In this document: in pieces, positions 40,775-54,298 of the stretch
Layout: each line of letters begins with the position of its first letter
Position numbering within the stretch: position 1 is the first letter of the stretch
NCBI RefSeq assembly: GCF_003206615.1
Contig: NZ_PZJW01000011.1
Span: 62,001-126,000 of the forward strand
DNA length: 64,000 nt
Source of the DNA: Salinicola acroporae
Lineage (GTDB): Bacteria; Pseudomonadota; Gammaproteobacteria; Pseudomonadales; Halomonadaceae
Direction of reading: 5' to 3'
Made by a program: the position numbers and the translations under genes
Notes under the pieces: generated by a model
Told to the model about the DNA's origin: nothing
The model's database searches: none
What the model saw: only the letters and a program-made list of their open reading frames with translations

Positions 40775-42990
40775 CACAGCACTCCCTCGAAACCTAGCTG
40801 TCCGAACCAGCGCGCTTCGCGCTCGCCCTCGTACTCATGACTGCCCCAGCCGACGCCGTAGTTGATCGACCAGGTCCGCGTCAGTTGCCAGACGTGGCCG
40901 TAGCGGGCGTCGTAGCCCGGCGCGCTACCGTAGCCGCGTTCCCACTCGGAGGCCGTGCCAAGCGAGACGTTCTGGGTGAAGGCGTGGTCGTAGCGCCGCC
41001 AGGTCAGCCAGTCGTGTTCGAGAGTCACTCCGGCGGAGCGGGTATCCGCGGGGCTGTAGTAATCCGTTTCGCTCTGGCTGTTGTGCTCGGCGGAGAGCGA
41101 GCCGCGCAGTCGGGTCCGATGATGCGCACTAGCCTGCACGCGCTGGGACAGCCCGGCGGTGACGTCGCTGCGCAGGTTGCCGTCGCTGATGTCCAGTGCG
41201 CCCAGCGTCAGCGTCGCCTGACGCGACTCGTTCTGGCGCCAGGTCACCTGCGCCTGGTAGAGGCGTCCCTCTCGATCGCTGCGCTCAGCGCGTAGCGGGG
41301 TCTCCGGCGACTGGAACTGGGTCAGCAACTGGTACTGCCAACGATCGTCGAGCCACTGCGACCAGCCGAGCTCGACGCCGGGATCGTCGCTGGCGTTCTC
41401 GCCACTCACGCCGGCCCACCAGTGCCGGCGCAACCATCGGCGTTCGATGCCGACACCCCAGCGACTCCGGCGCTCGGCGCCACCGTCGTAATCGCCCCAG
41501 CGCCAGGATTGTTCGATGTAGGCGCGGTAGCCATCCTCGTGCCAGGGCGAATTGAGGCGCAGCCGGTATTCACCGTCGCGGCTGCCGTTGACGGCGCTCC
41601 CGCCGCGAGAGCGACCGAAGCTGCCCTCCCCCTCGAGGGAGAAGTGCTGACGATCCTGCCATTCGAGATGGTTGCGCCGAATCGCGCTGTCGGTGGGAAA
41701 CTGCGACACCAAGGGTTCGATAGTGCGGTGCCAGCGCGGGAAGTTCTCGAGGTCCTGGGCATTCTCGGCAATATTGAGCCGCGTGGCCTGATCCCTGGGC
41801 GCATAGGCCGCTGCCAGTTCGGCGGTCGACTGCGCCTGTTCGTACCAGCCTCTCGAACGCTGTGCGGTGGACAGCCCATTGATCACGTCGGTGTTGCGCG
41901 GCGCCTGCCGATAAAGCGCACGGGCCCGGTCGAGAGCCTCTCCATCATGACGACGATAGGTGGCATCCAGCACCCGCAGGCGGTCGACCTCGCTGCGCTC
42001 CCAATTGGGCACCGGAGGCGTCTTGGGATTCGGCCGCGAGCGCCAGATCGGAGTGTCGGCGTCCAACCGGGCGAGCACCTTGGCCGCGGCGTCGTACTCT
42101 TCGCTCTCGATCAGGGCGTAGTAGTAGCCGGTCCGCACTGCCAACGGTGGCTGTGCGCCCGACTCGATCACCTCGCGATAGAGGCGTGCGGCCTGCACCG
42201 GCTGCCGGCGAGCCAGATAGGCATCGGCAACGGCGGCCCTGGCGTAGACCGGCACATCGACCGATTCACGCTGCAGCGCCTGATAATCGGCAACCACCGC
42301 CTCGAAGCGGTTCAACTGGCGCAGCACCACCAGTCGATCGACGCGGGTCCGGTGGCCGGCGTCGCTGCCGAGAGGGAAGCGTTCCAGATTGGCATTCAGG
42401 GTATCGAGCGACGCGGTCAGGGCCGCATTACGCGCTCCGTAGCGCTGCCGCCGCTCGTGACGCGCCTGCTCCTGCACCCCATTGCGGATCCGGGCCGTCG
42501 CGACATCGGCCCGAAACCGATTCTGCGTGGCCTGCGGCCACTCGGGCCGATAGCGCTTGCGTAACCGCTCGGCGCGGCGATAGGCCCCAAGATTGGACAG
42601 GCTGGAGATCATCGTCTGGAGGGCCTGGCGATTGTCCGGGGCATACGTCAGCACTCGCTGCGCCAGTTGCAGCGCAATGGCCGGATGCCCCTGCTGACGC
42701 TGGCGTTCCGCAATACCGGCCAGATCGTCGGCATTGGGCCGCCCCGACGGCCCTGGCCGCACGTCTTCGCCATAGGCCGACGCCGGCGCCTCGGCGGGCG
42801 GCAAGCGCCCATCCGGAAAGCGCTCGGCTGCCTGGGCTGAATAGACGAAGAGCGACAGCAGGCAGAGTGCGAGCGGTAATCGAGTTGAACAGGCGCGGCA
42901 GCGACCGCTGCCGGCGGCGTTCGGCCTCGTCGAGAAGCCAAAGCCTTCGCCGGCCTTCGCGACTCGGCCGCGGAAGCGAGATATTCGCAT
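40774..42990 (-). CDS. pgaA: PgaA, poly-GlcNAc outer membrane export porin
   Basis: A 738-residue outer-membrane protein (E. coli PgaA 807). A signal peptide lies in the first 54 residues (long basic n-region, then LPLALCLLSLFVYSAQA). TPR helical repeats follow (about 70-430), and a 16-strand beta-barrel forms the C-terminal part, ending in a typical aromatic strand (EREARWFGQLGFEGVL). It exports deacetylated polymer. It heads the operon. ATG at 42990 lies at the edge of an AT-rich upstream region. The basic n-region is long, so a start at an internal codon is possible. Confidence 0.92.
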   Translation of the reverse strand: MRISRFRGRVAKAGEGFGFSTRPNAAGSGRCRACSTRLPLALCLLSLFVYSAQAAERFPDGRLPPAEAPASAYGEDVRPGPSGRPNADDLAGIAERQRQQGHPAIALQLAQRVLTYAPDNRQALQTMISSLSNLGAYRRAERLRKRYRPEWPQATQNRFRADVATARIRNGVQEQARHERRQRYGARNAALTASLDTLNANLERFPLGSDAGHRTRVDRLVVLRQLNRFEAVVADYQALQRESVDVPVYARAAVADAYLARRQPVQAARLYREVIESGAQPPLAVRTGYYYALIESEEYDAAAKVLARLDADTPIWRSRPNPKTPPVPNWERSEVDRLRVLDATYRRHDGEALDRARALYRQAPRNTDVINGLSTAQRSRGWYEQAQSTAELAAAYAPRDQATRLNIAENAQDLENFPRWHRTIEPLVSQFPTDSAIRRNHLEWQDRQHFSLEGEGSFGRSRGGSAVNGSRDGEYRLRLNSPWHEDGYRAYIEQSWRWGDYDGGAERRSRWGVGIERRWLRRHWWAGVSGENASDDPGVELGWSQWLDDRWQYQLLTQFQSPETPLRAERSDREGRLYQAQVTWRQNESRQATLTLGALDISDGNLRSDVTAGLSQRVQASAHHRTRLRGSLSAEHNSQSETDYYSPADTRSAGVTLEHDWLTWRRYDHAFTQNVSLGTASEWERGYGSAPGYDARYGHVWQLTRTWSINYGVGWGSHEYEGEREARWFGQLGFEGVL

Positions 42991-43507
42991 TACAGGACAG
43001 GACCACCGTTATTTCCGTTAACACTCTGTTGCGAGAGCACTCAAATCCGTTGAGTGGGTGCTAAAAAGCCAGGCCAAACTAGAGCTAAAATGGCGGTCTT
43101 ACAAATTAGTAAATATTGATATATCTGATTCTTTCATTGGCTTGCAAGATCGGCAAAAGCCAACCTGCCAGGACAATGCCTTAGTAGAAAAGATGAAAAT
43201 TATTTTTAGGCAATTGATTTACAAGACAATTTATCGTCCGCTCAAGTCATGGGCGCTGGGTCATGGCGAGGAAAGCGCCCGCCAGCGCGCCGAGCGACGG
43301 GACCAGATTGGACGATAGCGCTCGCTGTCACACCGGTACCCGGCCGAAAGGTCGTTTTTCACCTACAGGTTTTTCCGCGATGGCTTACACCCATAACGCA
43401 AGCGCCCCGCAAGGCGGGGCGCTCTGATGACGGCCGGTGCGGCGCGCCAGGGGATCACTGGCTCGATACCCGCAAGGGCGAGCCGTTGGACGCTGGTACC
43501 CGAGCCC
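42991..43507. other. AT-rich pga upstream region without supported gene
   Basis: The first 220 bp are AT-rich (unlike neighbours) and should contain the pga promoter; no clean -35/-10 pair is certain. A frame at 43058-43318 (86 codons) has no recognised domain or ribosome-binding site. A strong hairpin lies at 43402-43422. No NhaR-like regulator gene is present nearby. Confidence 0.45.
43402..43422 (-). terminator. GC-rich hairpin downstream of ssb
   Basis: GCGCCCCGC-AAG-GCGGGGCGC is a perfect 9-bp stem about 210 bp past the ssb stop. The T-run is poor (TTGCGTT on the minus strand), so it may be a weak or Rho-assisted terminator. Confidence 0.5.
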
Positions 43508-43637
43508 TAGGTGCTGTCTGACAAGTCGACGAGCGAAGGCCAGGCAAGGCGAAAATCGGCGAAAACGGACCAGGCTGGCGCTCCAGCCGATTTTTGACGC
43601 CACATGGACGAGCACAGCACTTTTCAGACGGTGCCTA
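43508..43637. repeat. 130-bp inverted-repeat element abutting ssb
   Basis: The 19-bp ends TAGGTGCTGTCTGACAAGT and (reverse complement) TAGGCACCGTCTGAAAAGT match at 15 of 19 positions. Inner arms AAAATCGGC/GCCGATTTT and GGCTGG/CCAGCC extend the palindrome, so the whole unit can fold into a long imperfect hairpin. The right end provides the ssb stop codon. It has the look of a dispersed palindromic intergenic repeat or MITE. No coding capacity. Confidence 0.65.
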
Positions 43638-44228
43638 GAACGGAATCTCGTCATCGAAATCGTCGAAGCTACCGGGGTTCGGCGCACCGTAGTTCGGATT
43701 CTGGTTCGGTTGCGGGGCCGGCTGGCTCTGCTGCGGCGGGCGCTGCCCTTGGGGCGGGCGCTGCTGCGGCTGTTGCGGGTTGCCACCGTAACCACCACCC
43801 TGCTGCGGCGGCTGGTCGTAGCCGCCATTCTGCGGCGCACCGCCATACTGTCCCTGGGGCTGGGCGTAATCTCCGCCGCCTTGGCCGCCGCCACGAGAGT
43901 CCAGCATCTGCATGTCATTGCCGACGATTTCGGTCGAGTAGCGATCCTGACCGTCCTGGCCTTGCCATTTGCGAGTCTGCAGGCGGCCCTCGATATAGAT
44001 CCGCGAACCTTTCTTGACGTACTGCTGGGCGATCTCCGCCAGCTTGTTGAACAGCACCACACTGTGCCATTCCGTGCGTTCCTGGCGCTGGCCGCTCTGG
44101 CGATCGGTCCAGCTATCGGTAGTCGCGATGCGCAGGTTGCACACCGGATTCCCCGAGGGCAGGAAGCGCACTTCCGGATCCTGTCCCAGGTTGCCGATCA
44201 GGATGACTTTATTTACACCTCGGGCCAT
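43635..44228 (-). CDS. ssb: Single-stranded DNA-binding protein
   Basis: A 197-residue SSB. The OB fold (about 1-110) begins [20 protein letters not shown] and contains [19 protein letters not shown] and [13 protein letters not shown] Gly/Gln/Pro-rich linker follows (112-185), and the acidic interaction tip DDFDDEIPF ends it. ATG at 44228 follows GGAGACA. It is 34 bp after the YajR-like gene on the same strand. No LexA box is seen upstream. Confidence 0.96.
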   Translation of the reverse strand: MARGVNKVILIGNLGQDPEVRFLPSGNPVCNLRIATTDSWTDRQSGQRQERTEWHSVVLFNKLAEIAQQYVKKGSRIYIEGRLQTRKWQGQDGQDRYSTEIVGNDMQMLDSRGGGQGGGDYAQPQGQYGGAPQNGGYDQPPQQGGGYGGNPQQPQQRPPQGQRPPQQSQPAPQPNQNPNYGAPNPGSFDDFDDEIPF

Positions 44229-44262
44229 CGTTGTCTCCTCGCATTCCTGCGTTGCGACGCTA

Positions 44263-45645
44263 TCATGCGTCGGTTCGTTGCCATTGGTTGCCTGCGATAC
44301 GGGCCAACGCCTCCACATCCAGGCGCTGCCGGTCGACCTTGAGATAGGCGACCTGTTCTTCGGGTACGACCACGGCGTCCTCGACCCCGGTCACCGCGAC
44401 GAAACGCTCGAGTAGTGTATCGAGCATGCCCATGGATTGCTCGTCGAGTGCGATGATCTCGCTGGAGAGATGGCGGGGCGCCGGCATCTTCCAGACCACG
44501 GCCAGCCAGATCGCCCCGACCACTGCCGTGCCCAGGAAGACACTCTGGACGCCGAAGCCCTGGGACAGGGCACCGCCCAGCGTCCCGCCAAGAAAGGCGC
44601 CGAAGAACTGACTGGTGGAGTAGACGCCCATGGCGGTGCCCTTGGACCCGGCCGGTGCCAGTTTGCTGATCATCGACGGCAGCGTCGCCTCCAGTAGATT
44701 GAAGACGACGAAAAAGCCCCAAAGTAGGGTCAGCAGGGCGATGCGATCATTCGCCAGCTCGCCGAAGCCAAGCAGAATCAATGTCATCGCCGCGACGGCG
44801 CCGACGAAGACCGGCTTCATCTTGCGATACTTCTCGGCCACGATGACCAGCGGGATCATGCCGACGAAGGCCAGTGCCATCACCGGCAGATAGACCCAGC
44901 CATGGTCTGCCGGGGCAAATCCCAGGGCCTCGAGCCGAAACGGCAGCGCCGTGAAGCACGCCGTCAGAATCAGGTGGAGGGCGAAGATCGAGAAATCGAG
45001 TCGCAGCAGGTCGCCCTGGCCCAGCGTGGCACGCAATTGACGGCGATCGATGCCGACATCTCGATGGGGCATTCGCTTCGGCGCTCGCGGGACCAGTTTC
45101 CACAGGATCAGCAGGCCGCAGGCGGAGAGCGCCGCGGTGAACCAGAACACGCCGGCGAGCCCGCCGACATCCGCGATCAGCGGCCCCACCACCATGGCAA
45201 TGGCGAACGCGACGCCGATGGAGAGCCCGATGGTCGCCATCGCGGCGGTGCGGATCTCTTCACGGGTCTGATCCGCCAGCAGGGCCATGATGGCGCCGGC
45301 GACGGCGCCGCTCCCCTGCAGGCAGCGCCCGATGATGATGCCGGTGATGGACGTGGCACTGGCGGCGACGATACTGCCGATGATGAACAGCAGCAGGCCC
45401 CCGGCAATGACCGCCTTGCGACCGACTCGGTCGGAGAGCAGGCCGAAGGGAATTTGAAGAATGGCCTGGGTCAGGCCGTAGCCGCCCAGCGCCATGCCGA
45501 CAAGCAAGGGGGTGGCGCCGTCGAGATGGTCGGCATACAGCGCCAGCACTGGCAGGACCATGAATAGCCCCAGCATTCGCGAGGCGTACAGGCTGGCCAG
45601 CCCGACGATGGCGCGTCGTTCGGTAACGAGAAAACGAGAAGTCAT
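44263..45645 (-). CDS. YajR-type major facilitator transporter
   Basis: A 460-residue MFS protein with 12 hydrophobic segments and a C-terminal cytosolic extension of about 70 residues ([20 protein letters not shown]), as in E. coli YajR, which carries a ferredoxin-like YAM domain there. Motif [13 protein letters not shown] follows TM2 and [14 protein letters not shown] lies in TM5. The substrate is unknown. Genes of this type between ssb and uvrA are common in Halomonas-like and Pseudomonas genomes. It is divergent from uvrA. Confidence 0.88.
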   Translation of the reverse strand: MTSRFLVTERRAIVGLASLYASRMLGLFMVLPVLALYADHLDGATPLLVGMALGGYGLTQAILQIPFGLLSDRVGRKAVIAGGLLLFIIGSIVAASATSITGIIIGRCLQGSGAVAGAIMALLADQTREEIRTAAMATIGLSIGVAFAIAMVVGPLIADVGGLAGVFWFTAALSACGLLILWKLVPRAPKRMPHRDVGIDRRQLRATLGQGDLLRLDFSIFALHLILTACFTALPFRLEALGFAPADHGWVYLPVMALAFVGMIPLVIVAEKYRKMKPVFVGAVAAMTLILLGFGELANDRIALLTLLWGFFVVFNLLEATLPSMISKLAPAGSKGTAMGVYSTSQFFGAFLGGTLGGALSQGFGVQSVFLGTAVVGAIWLAVVWKMPAPRHLSSEIIALDEQSMGMLDTLLERFVAVTGVEDAVVVPEEQVAYLKVDRQRLDVEALARIAGNQWQRTDA

Positions 45646-45744
45646 GGAGGTCGCAACGTTGGGTGAACTCGGCGCGAGCCGAGGATGATTCGGGATGAAC
45701 GGTGCATTTTACCGTTCGCCCTTCTCCAGTGAAAGCAGCCGGCT

Positions 45745-45774
45745 TTGCCGGGCCTTTGATCCGCGACCTATAAT
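45745..45774 (+). promoter_or_regulatory. uvrA promoter
   Basis: TTGCCG (45745-45750), 18-bp spacer, and a consensus TATAAT (45769-45774), 32 bp before the uvrA start. No CTGT-N8-ACAG LexA box overlaps it. Confidence 0.75.
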
Positions 45775-45806
45775 GGTCGTTTCCCGCGTCGCAGCACGAG
45801 GTAGTC

Positions 45807-48659
<2,853 letters not shown>

Positions 48660-48662
48660 GCC

Positions 48663-48691
48663 CCGCCATATAGGCGAGCGCCATATGGCGG
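48663..48691 (+). terminator. Hairpin immediately after uvrA
   Basis: CCGCCATAT/ATATGGCGG pair, and the inner GGCG/CGCC extends the stem with one bulged A and a two-base loop. The 3' side is CTCTGCTC, so the T-run is poor. It is probably the end of the uvrA transcript. Confidence 0.6.
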
Positions 48692-49026
48692 CTCTGCTCA
48701 ACGTTGCAGGTAGATTTTGCCGGCAAGCCGTGGCGAACCAGAGTTGGGACCAGCCCCCAATAGCGCGACAGAGCGCTGGGCCCGCTATATCGCGCCTTGA
48801 GCTGCTGGAGGCGGCCGTTGCTGTTCCGCCATGCTCAGCAACGCGTCAGAGACGATCGGCTACGGTGAATGGCCGGCTCCTCTGGCCGTGAGCGCTGGGC
48901 GCTCTCAGGTGTTGTGAGCGCGCGCTGCCGCTGGGGCGACTTGCTGCCCTGGACTTGCCAGGTCGCTTGCATGGGCCCACAGAAGCCGCTCCGCAGTGGG
49001 GCCCCGGGCCTGACCTTCGCGCCAAA
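48692..49026. other. Intergenic stretch without recognised gene
   Basis: About 335 bp between the uvrA hairpin and the ribosomal-operon terminator. Several GC-rich short palindromes occur (for example GAGCGC...GCGCTC near 48891-48904), but no gene or RNA is recognised. Confidence 0.4.
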
Positions 49027-49066
49027 AGAAAACCGGCTGCCCAATCACTTGGGCAGCCGGTTTTTA
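49027..49066. terminator. Bidirectional terminator at the end of the alpha operon
   Basis: AACCGGCTGCCCA/TGGGCAGCCGGTTTTT forms a long stem with 6-nt loop. On the minus strand the stem is followed by TTTTCTTTT, ending the rplQ transcript. Confidence 0.93.
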
Positions 49067-49086
49067 TCGTGCAAGAAGCGTGGGAC

Positions 49087-49473
49087 TTATTCGTCGCCAG
49101 CGGCTTCTTCAACGACCGGACGATCGACCAGCTCGATGTAGGCCATCGGTGCGTTGTCGCCAGTGCGGTAGCCGCACTTCAGCACCCGGACATAACCGCC
49201 CGGGCGATTGACGTAACGCGGACCAAGCTCGTTGAAGAGCTTGCCGACGGCTTCCTTGGAGCGGGTGCGGCTGAACGCCAGACGGCGGTTTGCCACGCTA
49301 TCCTGCTTGGCCAGGGTGATCAGCGGCTCGATATGACGACGCAGCTCCTTGGCTTTGGGCAGGGTAGTCTTGATCACTTCATGCTCGACCAGCGAGATGC
49401 ACATGTTCTTGAACATGGCGTGCCGATGCGAGCTGGTCCGATTCAGATGACGACCACTCTTACGATGACGCAT
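49087..49473 (-). CDS. rplQ: 50S ribosomal protein L17
   Basis: A 128-residue L17 (E. coli 127). [21 protein letters not shown] is the diagnostic N-terminus; [20 protein letters not shown] closes the conserved domain, followed by an acidic tail. It is the last gene of the alpha operon, 95 bp after rpoA. Confidence 0.97.
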   Translation of the reverse strand: MRHRKSGRHLNRTSSHRHAMFKNMCISLVEHEVIKTTLPKAKELRRHIEPLITLAKQDSVANRRLAFSRTRSKEAVGKLFNELGPRYVNRPGGYVRVLKCGYRTGDNAPMAYIELVDRPVVEEAAGDE

Positions 49474-49568
49474 GATTGCTATTCCTTACCAAACTGGTGA
49501 TTCGAGTCGGCACACTGGGTTCGACGCTGACACGAAGGCAGACACCTGGGCGTCTGCACGCGTCGTCG

Positions 49569-50567
49569 TTAGGCGGAAGCCTTGTCGTCTTTCAAGCTCG
49601 CCGGCGGCCAGTTCTCCAACCGCATACCGAGCGAAAGACCGCGCGAAGCCAGCACGTCCTTGATCTCGTTCAAGGACTTCTTGCCAAGGTTCGGCGTCTT
49701 GAGCAGCTCGACTTCTGTGCGCTGAATCAAATCGCCAATGTAGTAAATATTCTCGGCCTTCAGGCAGTTGGCGCTGCGAACCGTGAGTTCGAGATCATCC
49801 ACGGGGCGCAGAAGAATCGGATCGATCTGATCTTCTTCCTCTTCGATTTCCTGCTCTCTGTCGGCCTCGAGATCGACGAAGGCGGCCAGCTGTTCCTGAA
49901 GAATGGTCGCACTGCGGCGAATCGCTTCTTCCGGATCCAGAGTGCCGTCGGTTTCGAGATCGATGACCAGCTTATCGAGATCGGTGCGCTGTTCGACACG
50001 AGCCGCTTCGACCGCATAGGACACGCGGCGAACTGGGCTGAACGTCGCATCCAGCTGCAGACGACCGATGGCACGGGATTCGTCCTCGTCGGAGAGACGC
50101 GCATCGGCGGGCTCGTAACCGCGACCCCGAACGATCTTCAGCTGCATTTTCAGCTCGCTGCCATCGTTGAGGTGGGCAATCACGTGATCCGGGTTGACGA
50201 TCTCGACGTCATGGCCGACGGCAATATCGCCTGCGGTCATGACACCAGGGCCCTGCTTGTTCAAGGTGAGGACGGCTTCGTCGCGACCATGCATCTTGAT
50301 GGCCACGTCCTTGAGATTCAGCAGAATCTCGATGACGTCTTCCTGAACACCCTCGATGGCGCTGTATTCGTGCAACACGCCTTCGATTTCCGCTTCGACA
50401 ACGGCACAGCCGGGCATCGAAGAGAGCAGGATGCGACGCAGCGCATTCCCCAGGGTATGGCCGAAACCACGTTCGAAGGGTTCCAGCACGATCTTGGCGT
50501 GATGTGCACTGACCTCTTCGACCTTGATGTCGCGGGGACGGAGAAACTCTGTCACTGAACGCTGCAT
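49569..50567 (-). CDS. rpoA: RNA polymerase alpha subunit
   Basis: A 332-residue alpha subunit (E. coli 329). The N-terminal dimerisation domain has [21 protein letters not shown]. The C-terminal domain (from about 250) contains [21 protein letters not shown] and [19 protein letters not shown], including the residues that contact UP elements. The linker is acidic. The start is the ATG at 50567 (MQRSVTEFL), not the upstream in-frame codon at 50645. Confidence 0.97.
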   Translation of the reverse strand: MQRSVTEFLRPRDIKVEEVSAHHAKIVLEPFERGFGHTLGNALRRILLSSMPGCAVVEAEIEGVLHEYSAIEGVQEDVIEILLNLKDVAIKMHGRDEAVLTLNKQGPGVMTAGDIAVGHDVEIVNPDHVIAHLNDGSELKMQLKIVRGRGYEPADARLSDEDESRAIGRLQLDATFSPVRRVSYAVEAARVEQRTDLDKLVIDLETDGTLDPEEAIRRSATILQEQLAAFVDLEADREQEIEEEEDQIDPILLRPVDDLELTVRSANCLKAENIYYIGDLIQRTEVELLKTPNLGKKSLNEIKDVLASRGLSLGMRLENWPPASLKDDKASA

Positions 50568-50648
50568 ATGAACACCTTCCCAGGCTGCCAAACGAATATC
50601 GGTACTCCAGGCGGAAACCGGGCCGCCTGAACGGCCCGGCTCCAAGCC

Positions 50649-51269
50649 TTACTTGGAGTACAGCTCGACGATCAGGTTTTCGTTGATGTCGGCAGACAGG
50701 TCGCCGCGTTCCGGGACAGCCTTGAAAGTGCCTTCCATCTTCTTCGAGTCGATGTCGATCCAGGTCACGTCGCCGCGGTTGGCAGCGATGGACAGGGCCT
50801 GCTGGATACGGGCCTGGTTCTTGGCCTTCTCACGAACAGAAACGACGTCGCCGGGGCGCACCTGATAGGACGCCACGTTGACGGTACGGCCGTTGACCGA
50901 AATCGCCTTGTGGCTGACCAACTGACGTGATTCGTTACGCGTGGAGCCGAAGCCCATGCGGTAGACCACGTTGTCCAGTCGGCATTCCAGCAACTGCAGC
51001 AAGACTTCACCGGTCGCGCCTTTCAGGCGAGCGGCTTCCTTGTAGTAGTTGCGGAACTGGTTTTCGAGCACGCCGTAGATACGACGCACTTTCTGCTTCT
51101 CGCGAAGCTGCAAGCCGTAGTCGGAAAGACGCTGACGGCGCTGGCCGTGCACACCCGGGATCTGCTCGGATTTGCACTTCTTCTCGAAGGGAGTGACACC
51201 GCTCTTGAGAAAGAGGTCGGTACCCTCACGACGAGACAGTTTACACTTGGGACCTAGATAACGAGCCAT
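50649..51269 (-). CDS. rpsD: 30S ribosomal protein S4
   Basis: A 206-residue S4, exactly the E. coli length. [20 protein letters not shown] at the start and the S4 RNA-binding domain [20 protein letters not shown] (about 95-115) are clear. In E. coli, S4 is the translational repressor of the alpha operon. It lies between rpsK and rpoA. Confidence 0.97.
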   Translation of the reverse strand: MARYLGPKCKLSRREGTDLFLKSGVTPFEKKCKSEQIPGVHGQRRQRLSDYGLQLREKQKVRRIYGVLENQFRNYYKEAARLKGATGEVLLQLLECRLDNVVYRMGFGSTRNESRQLVSHKAISVNGRTVNVASYQVRPGDVVSVREKAKNQARIQQALSIAANRGDVTWIDIDSKKMEGTFKAVPERGDLSADINENLIVELYSK

Positions 51270-51281
51270 GAGTCTGTCTCC

Positions 51282-51668
51282 TTAAACGCGGCGTTTCTTC
51301 GGCGGACGGCATCCGTTGTGCGGAATCGGCGTCGCGTCAGTGATGCTCTGTACACGGAAGCCGGCGGCATTCAATGCACGCACGGCAGACTCACGGCCAG
51401 GACCGGGGCCCTTGACCAGCACGTCGACGTTTTTCACACCATACTCGGCTGCAGCAGTCGCTGCACGTTCACTCGCCACTTGAGCTGCGAACGGGGTGCT
51501 CTTGCGAGAACCACGAAAACCCGAACCACCGGCAGTTGCCCAAGAAAGCGCATTGCCCTGGCGGTCTGTGATCGTCACGATCGTATTGTTAAAAGAGGCA
51601 TGGATGTGTGCGACCGCATCCACGACCTGCTTTTTAACCTTTTTACGGTTACTACGCGGGTTAGCCAT
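51282..51668 (-). CDS. rpsK: 30S ribosomal protein S11
   Basis: A 128-residue S11 (E. coli 129). [20 protein letters not shown] and [20 protein letters not shown] are conserved, and the basic end [12 protein letters not shown] is intact. It follows rpsM by 36 bp. Confidence 0.97.
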   Translation of the reverse strand: MANPRSNRKKVKKQVVDAVAHIHASFNNTIVTITDRQGNALSWATAGGSGFRGSRKSTPFAAQVASERAATAAAEYGVKNVDVLVKGPGPGRESAVRALNAAGFRVQSITDATPIPHNGCRPPKKRRV

Positions 51669-51704
51669 GTTGATGTATCCTGATCTTAAACGCCGGAACG
51701 TTAA

Positions 51705-52061
51705 TTACTTACGAATCGGTTTACGCGGTCCCTTACGGGTACGCGCATTGGTCTTGGTACGCTGACCACGCAGCGGTAGACCACGACGATGGCGCAGACC
51801 ACGGTAGCAACCCAAGTCCATGAGACGCTTGATATTCAGCGTCACATCACGGCGAAGGTCGCCTTCTACGGTGTACTTACCCACTTCGGTACGCAGGGTG
51901 TCGAGCTCTTCGCCTGACAGTTCCTGAACCTTGGCGTTCGGTGCGATGCCGGCAGCGACACAGATACTCTGTGCACGCGTGCGGCCAATCCCGTAGATGT
52001 AGGTCAGCGAGATCGCCGCATGCTTGTTGTCCGGGATATTGACGCCTGCAATACGGGCCAT
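51705..52061 (-). CDS. rpsM: 30S ribosomal protein S13
   Basis: A 118-residue S13 (E. coli 118), contacting the 50S subunit and P-site t[23 protein letters not shown] starts it, and [20 protein letters not shown] (about 89-108) is the C-terminal signature. It is the first alpha-operon gene, 131 bp after rpmJ. That gap could contain the S4-binding pseudoknot leader, which I could not verify by eye. Confidence 0.97.
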   Translation of the reverse strand: MARIAGVNIPDNKHAAISLTYIYGIGRTRAQSICVAAGIAPNAKVQELSGEELDTLRTEVGKYTVEGDLRRDVTLNIKRLMDLGCYRGLRHRRGLPLRGQRTKTNARTRKGPRKPIRK

Positions 52062-52192
52062 CAGCTTACTCCGAATGTTGAGCGGCTTGCTCGTTTAGTC
52101 GTCCACAAAGGGCGCAATAGCATACCCCTTAACCTCTCTCAAGGCAAGGGATATGCCACGGCCCGCTTTTTACTCGCAGCGCTAGGGTCAAA

Positions 52193-52306
52193 TCAGCCCT
52201 GGCGTTGCTTGTGACGCGGCTCGGTACAAATCACGCGAACCGCACCGTTGCGCCGAATGATCTTGCAGTTACGGCACATTTTCTTTACAGAAGCTCGAAC
52301 TTTCAT
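52193..52306 (-). CDS. rpmJ: 50S ribosomal protein L36
   Basis: A 37-residue L36 recognised by direct reading of the minus strand. [20 protein letters not shown] is followed by [15 protein letters not shown], with the C-x2-C...C-x4-H zinc site intact. Frame from ATG at 52306 to TGA at 52193. It lies between secY and rpsM, as in E. coli. Confidence 0.95.
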   Translation of the reverse strand: MKVRASVKKMCRNCKIIRRNGAVRVICTEPRHKQRQG

Positions 52307-52336
52307 CGTTCTCTCCAAATGCTCTCTGGCGGAGGC

Positions 52337-53671
52337 TCAGCGCGTCAGACCACCGCTACCGTAGCCTTTCAGGTTCGATTTCTTCATCACCGACTCATAC
52401 TGATGAGACATCAGATGCGATTGAACCTGGGCCATGAAGTCCATGATTACCACGACCACGATCAGCAGCGACGTCCCGCCGAAGTAGAACGGCACCTGCC
52501 AGGCCACCACCAGGAACTGCGGCATCAACGAAACCAGCGTGATGTAGAGCGCCCCGAACAGGGTCAGCCGTGTCATCACCTTGTCGACGTAGCGCGCGGT
52601 CTGCTCACCCGGGCGGATCCCCGGCAGGAAAGCCCCTGACTTCTTCAGGTTGTCGGCGACATCCTTCGGATTGAACACCAGCGCCGTGTAGAAGAAGCAG
52701 AAGAACAGCACTGCCGCGGCAAACAGGATGATGTACAACGGCGCACCGGGGGCGAGTTGCTGCGATGCCACCTGCAGCCACTCGAATCCGTCGCCCTGGC
52801 CCAGCCACTGACCGATGGAACCCGGGAACAGCAAGATACTCGACGCGAAGATCGGCGGAATCACACCCGCCATGTTGACCTTCAGCGGCAGGTAACTGCT
52901 CTGCCCCGCATACATCTTGTTGCCGACCTGACGCCGCGGATAGTTCACCGTGATACGGCGCTGGCCGCGCTCGATGAACACCACGAAGGCGACCGTTGCG
53001 ATACCCAGGATCGAGAGCGCCAGCAGCGGCAACACGTTCCACGCACCGTCATTGCGAGCCAGCTCGAACGATTGACCGATCGCGCTGGGCAGGCCAGCCA
53101 CGATGCCGGAAAAGATGATCAACGAGATACCGTTGCCGATCCCCTTCTCGGTAATCTGCTCGCCCAGCCACATCAGGAATACCGCACCGGCCACGAACGT
53201 CACGATGGCCGTGAAGTAGAAGCTGACATCACCCGAATAAGCGACGCCCTGACCGACCAGACCAACTGACATCCCGGTCGCCTGGATCAGGGCCAGCAAC
53301 ACCGTGCCGTAGCGGGTGTACTGGTTGATCTTGCGGCGGCCGGCCTCGCCCTCTTTCTTCAGCGCTTCAAGCTGAGGCGATACCGCGGTCAGAAGCTGCA
53401 TGATGATCGACGCGGAGATATACGGCATGATCCCCAGCGCGAAGATACTCATGCGCTGCAGCGCACCCCCCGAAAACATGTTGAACATGCCCAGGATGGT
53501 GCCCTGGTTCTCCCGAAACAGGGCAGCCAGCTGGTCAGGATCGATGCCGGGGACGGGGATGTGGGCACCGATGCGGTACACCACGATCGCGATGAAGACG
53601 AAACGCAGGCGCGCCCACAGCTCGCTGAGACCGCTACCCATGTTCGCCGGCATTTTTCCTGACTTAGCCAT
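52337..53671 (-). CDS. secY: Protein translocase subunit SecY
   Basis: A 444-residue SecY (E. coli 443) with ten membrane helices, forming the protein-conducting channel with SecE and Sec[17 protein letters not shown] and NIVKKNL-like [20 protein letters not shown] are diagnostic; [20 protein letters not shown] is the loop before TM7. Start follows the rplO stop directly. Confidence 0.97.
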   Translation of the reverse strand: MAKSGKMPANMGSGLSELWARLRFVFIAIVVYRIGAHIPVPGIDPDQLAALFRENQGTILGMFNMFSGGALQRMSIFALGIMPYISASIIMQLLTAVSPQLEALKKEGEAGRRKINQYTRYGTVLLALIQATGMSVGLVGQGVAYSGDVSFYFTAIVTFVAGAVFLMWLGEQITEKGIGNGISLIIFSGIVAGLPSAIGQSFELARNDGAWNVLPLLALSILGIATVAFVVFIERGQRRITVNYPRRQVGNKMYAGQSSYLPLKVNMAGVIPPIFASSILLFPGSIGQWLGQGDGFEWLQVASQQLAPGAPLYIILFAAAVLFFCFFYTALVFNPKDVADNLKKSGAFLPGIRPGEQTARYVDKVMTRLTLFGALYITLVSLMPQFLVVAWQVPFYFGGTSLLIVVVVIMDFMAQVQSHLMSHQYESVMKKSNLKGYGSGGLTR

Positions 53672-54106
53672 TTAGTCCTCTACCTTGCCACCGGCCGCTT
53701 CGATCGCAGCGCGTGCACCTTTGGTGACCTTGAGGCCACGCACGGTAACCGCCTTGCTCAACTCGCCGGACAGAACGACCTTGGCGTACTCGGTAGCATT
53801 CTTGAGCACGTTGGCCTTCTTCAGGCTGGCGAGGTCAGCAACGTCGCCCTCGACCTTGGCCAGCTCGGCCAGACGGACTTCTTCGGACACCAGCGACTTG
53901 GCCGAGGTGAAACCGAACTTCGGCAAGCGGCGCTGCAAGGGCATTTGACCGCCCTCGAAACCCGGCTTGACCGAACCGCCGGAACGGGACTTCAGACCCT
54001 TGTGGCCACGGCCACCGGTCTTGCCCAGGCCAGAGCCGATACCGCGGCCAAGACGCTTTTCAGCGTGCTTGGAACCCGGCGCCGGGCTTAAGCTATTGAG
54101 TTTCAT
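53672..54106 (-). CDS. rplO: 50S ribosomal protein L15
   Basis: A 144-residue L15, the E. coli length. The glycine-rich [22 protein letters not shown] start and [14 protein letters not shown] near the end are characteristic. It lies 3 bp after rpmD and ends exactly before secY. Confidence 0.97.
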   Translation of the reverse strand: MKLNSLSPAPGSKHAEKRLGRGIGSGLGKTGGRGHKGLKSRSGGSVKPGFEGGQMPLQRRLPKFGFTSAKSLVSEEVRLAELAKVEGDVADLASLKKANVLKNATEYAKVVLSGELSKAVTVRGLKVTKGARAAIEAAGGKVED

Positions 54107-54109
54107 GGA

Positions 54110-54292
54110 TTACTCTCCCTCGACTCGAACAAGGTAGTTGACCTTGTTGATCATGCCGCGAACGGCGGGGGTGTCTTCCAGCTCGACCGAGTGCCCAATG
54201 CGACGCAGACCGAGACCGGTCATGGTCGCCTTGTGCTTCTGCAGGACACCGATGGTGCTGCGGGTCTGGGTGATTTTGATCGTCTGTGCCAT
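54110..54292 (-). CDS. rpmD: 50S ribosomal protein L30
   Basis: A 60-residue L30 (E. coli 59). [20 protein letters not shown] and [20 protein letters not shown] are diagnostic. ATG at 54292 is used; an in-frame GTG two codons upstream at 54298 is alternative. Confidence 0.96.
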   Translation of the reverse strand: MAQTIKITQTRSTIGVLQKHKATMTGLGLRRIGHSVELEDTPAVRGMINKVNYLVRVEGE

Positions 54293-54298
54293 GGTCAC

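Noticed and set aside
43058-43318. 86-codon frame in the pga upstream region
   Set aside because: No ribosome-binding site, no recognised domain, and codon use shifts midway from AT-rich to GC-rich.
45646-45806. Possible LexA box between uvrA and the MFS gene
   Set aside because: No CTGT-N8-ACAG-like palindrome found in the divergent region; only an ordinary sigma-70 promoter is seen.
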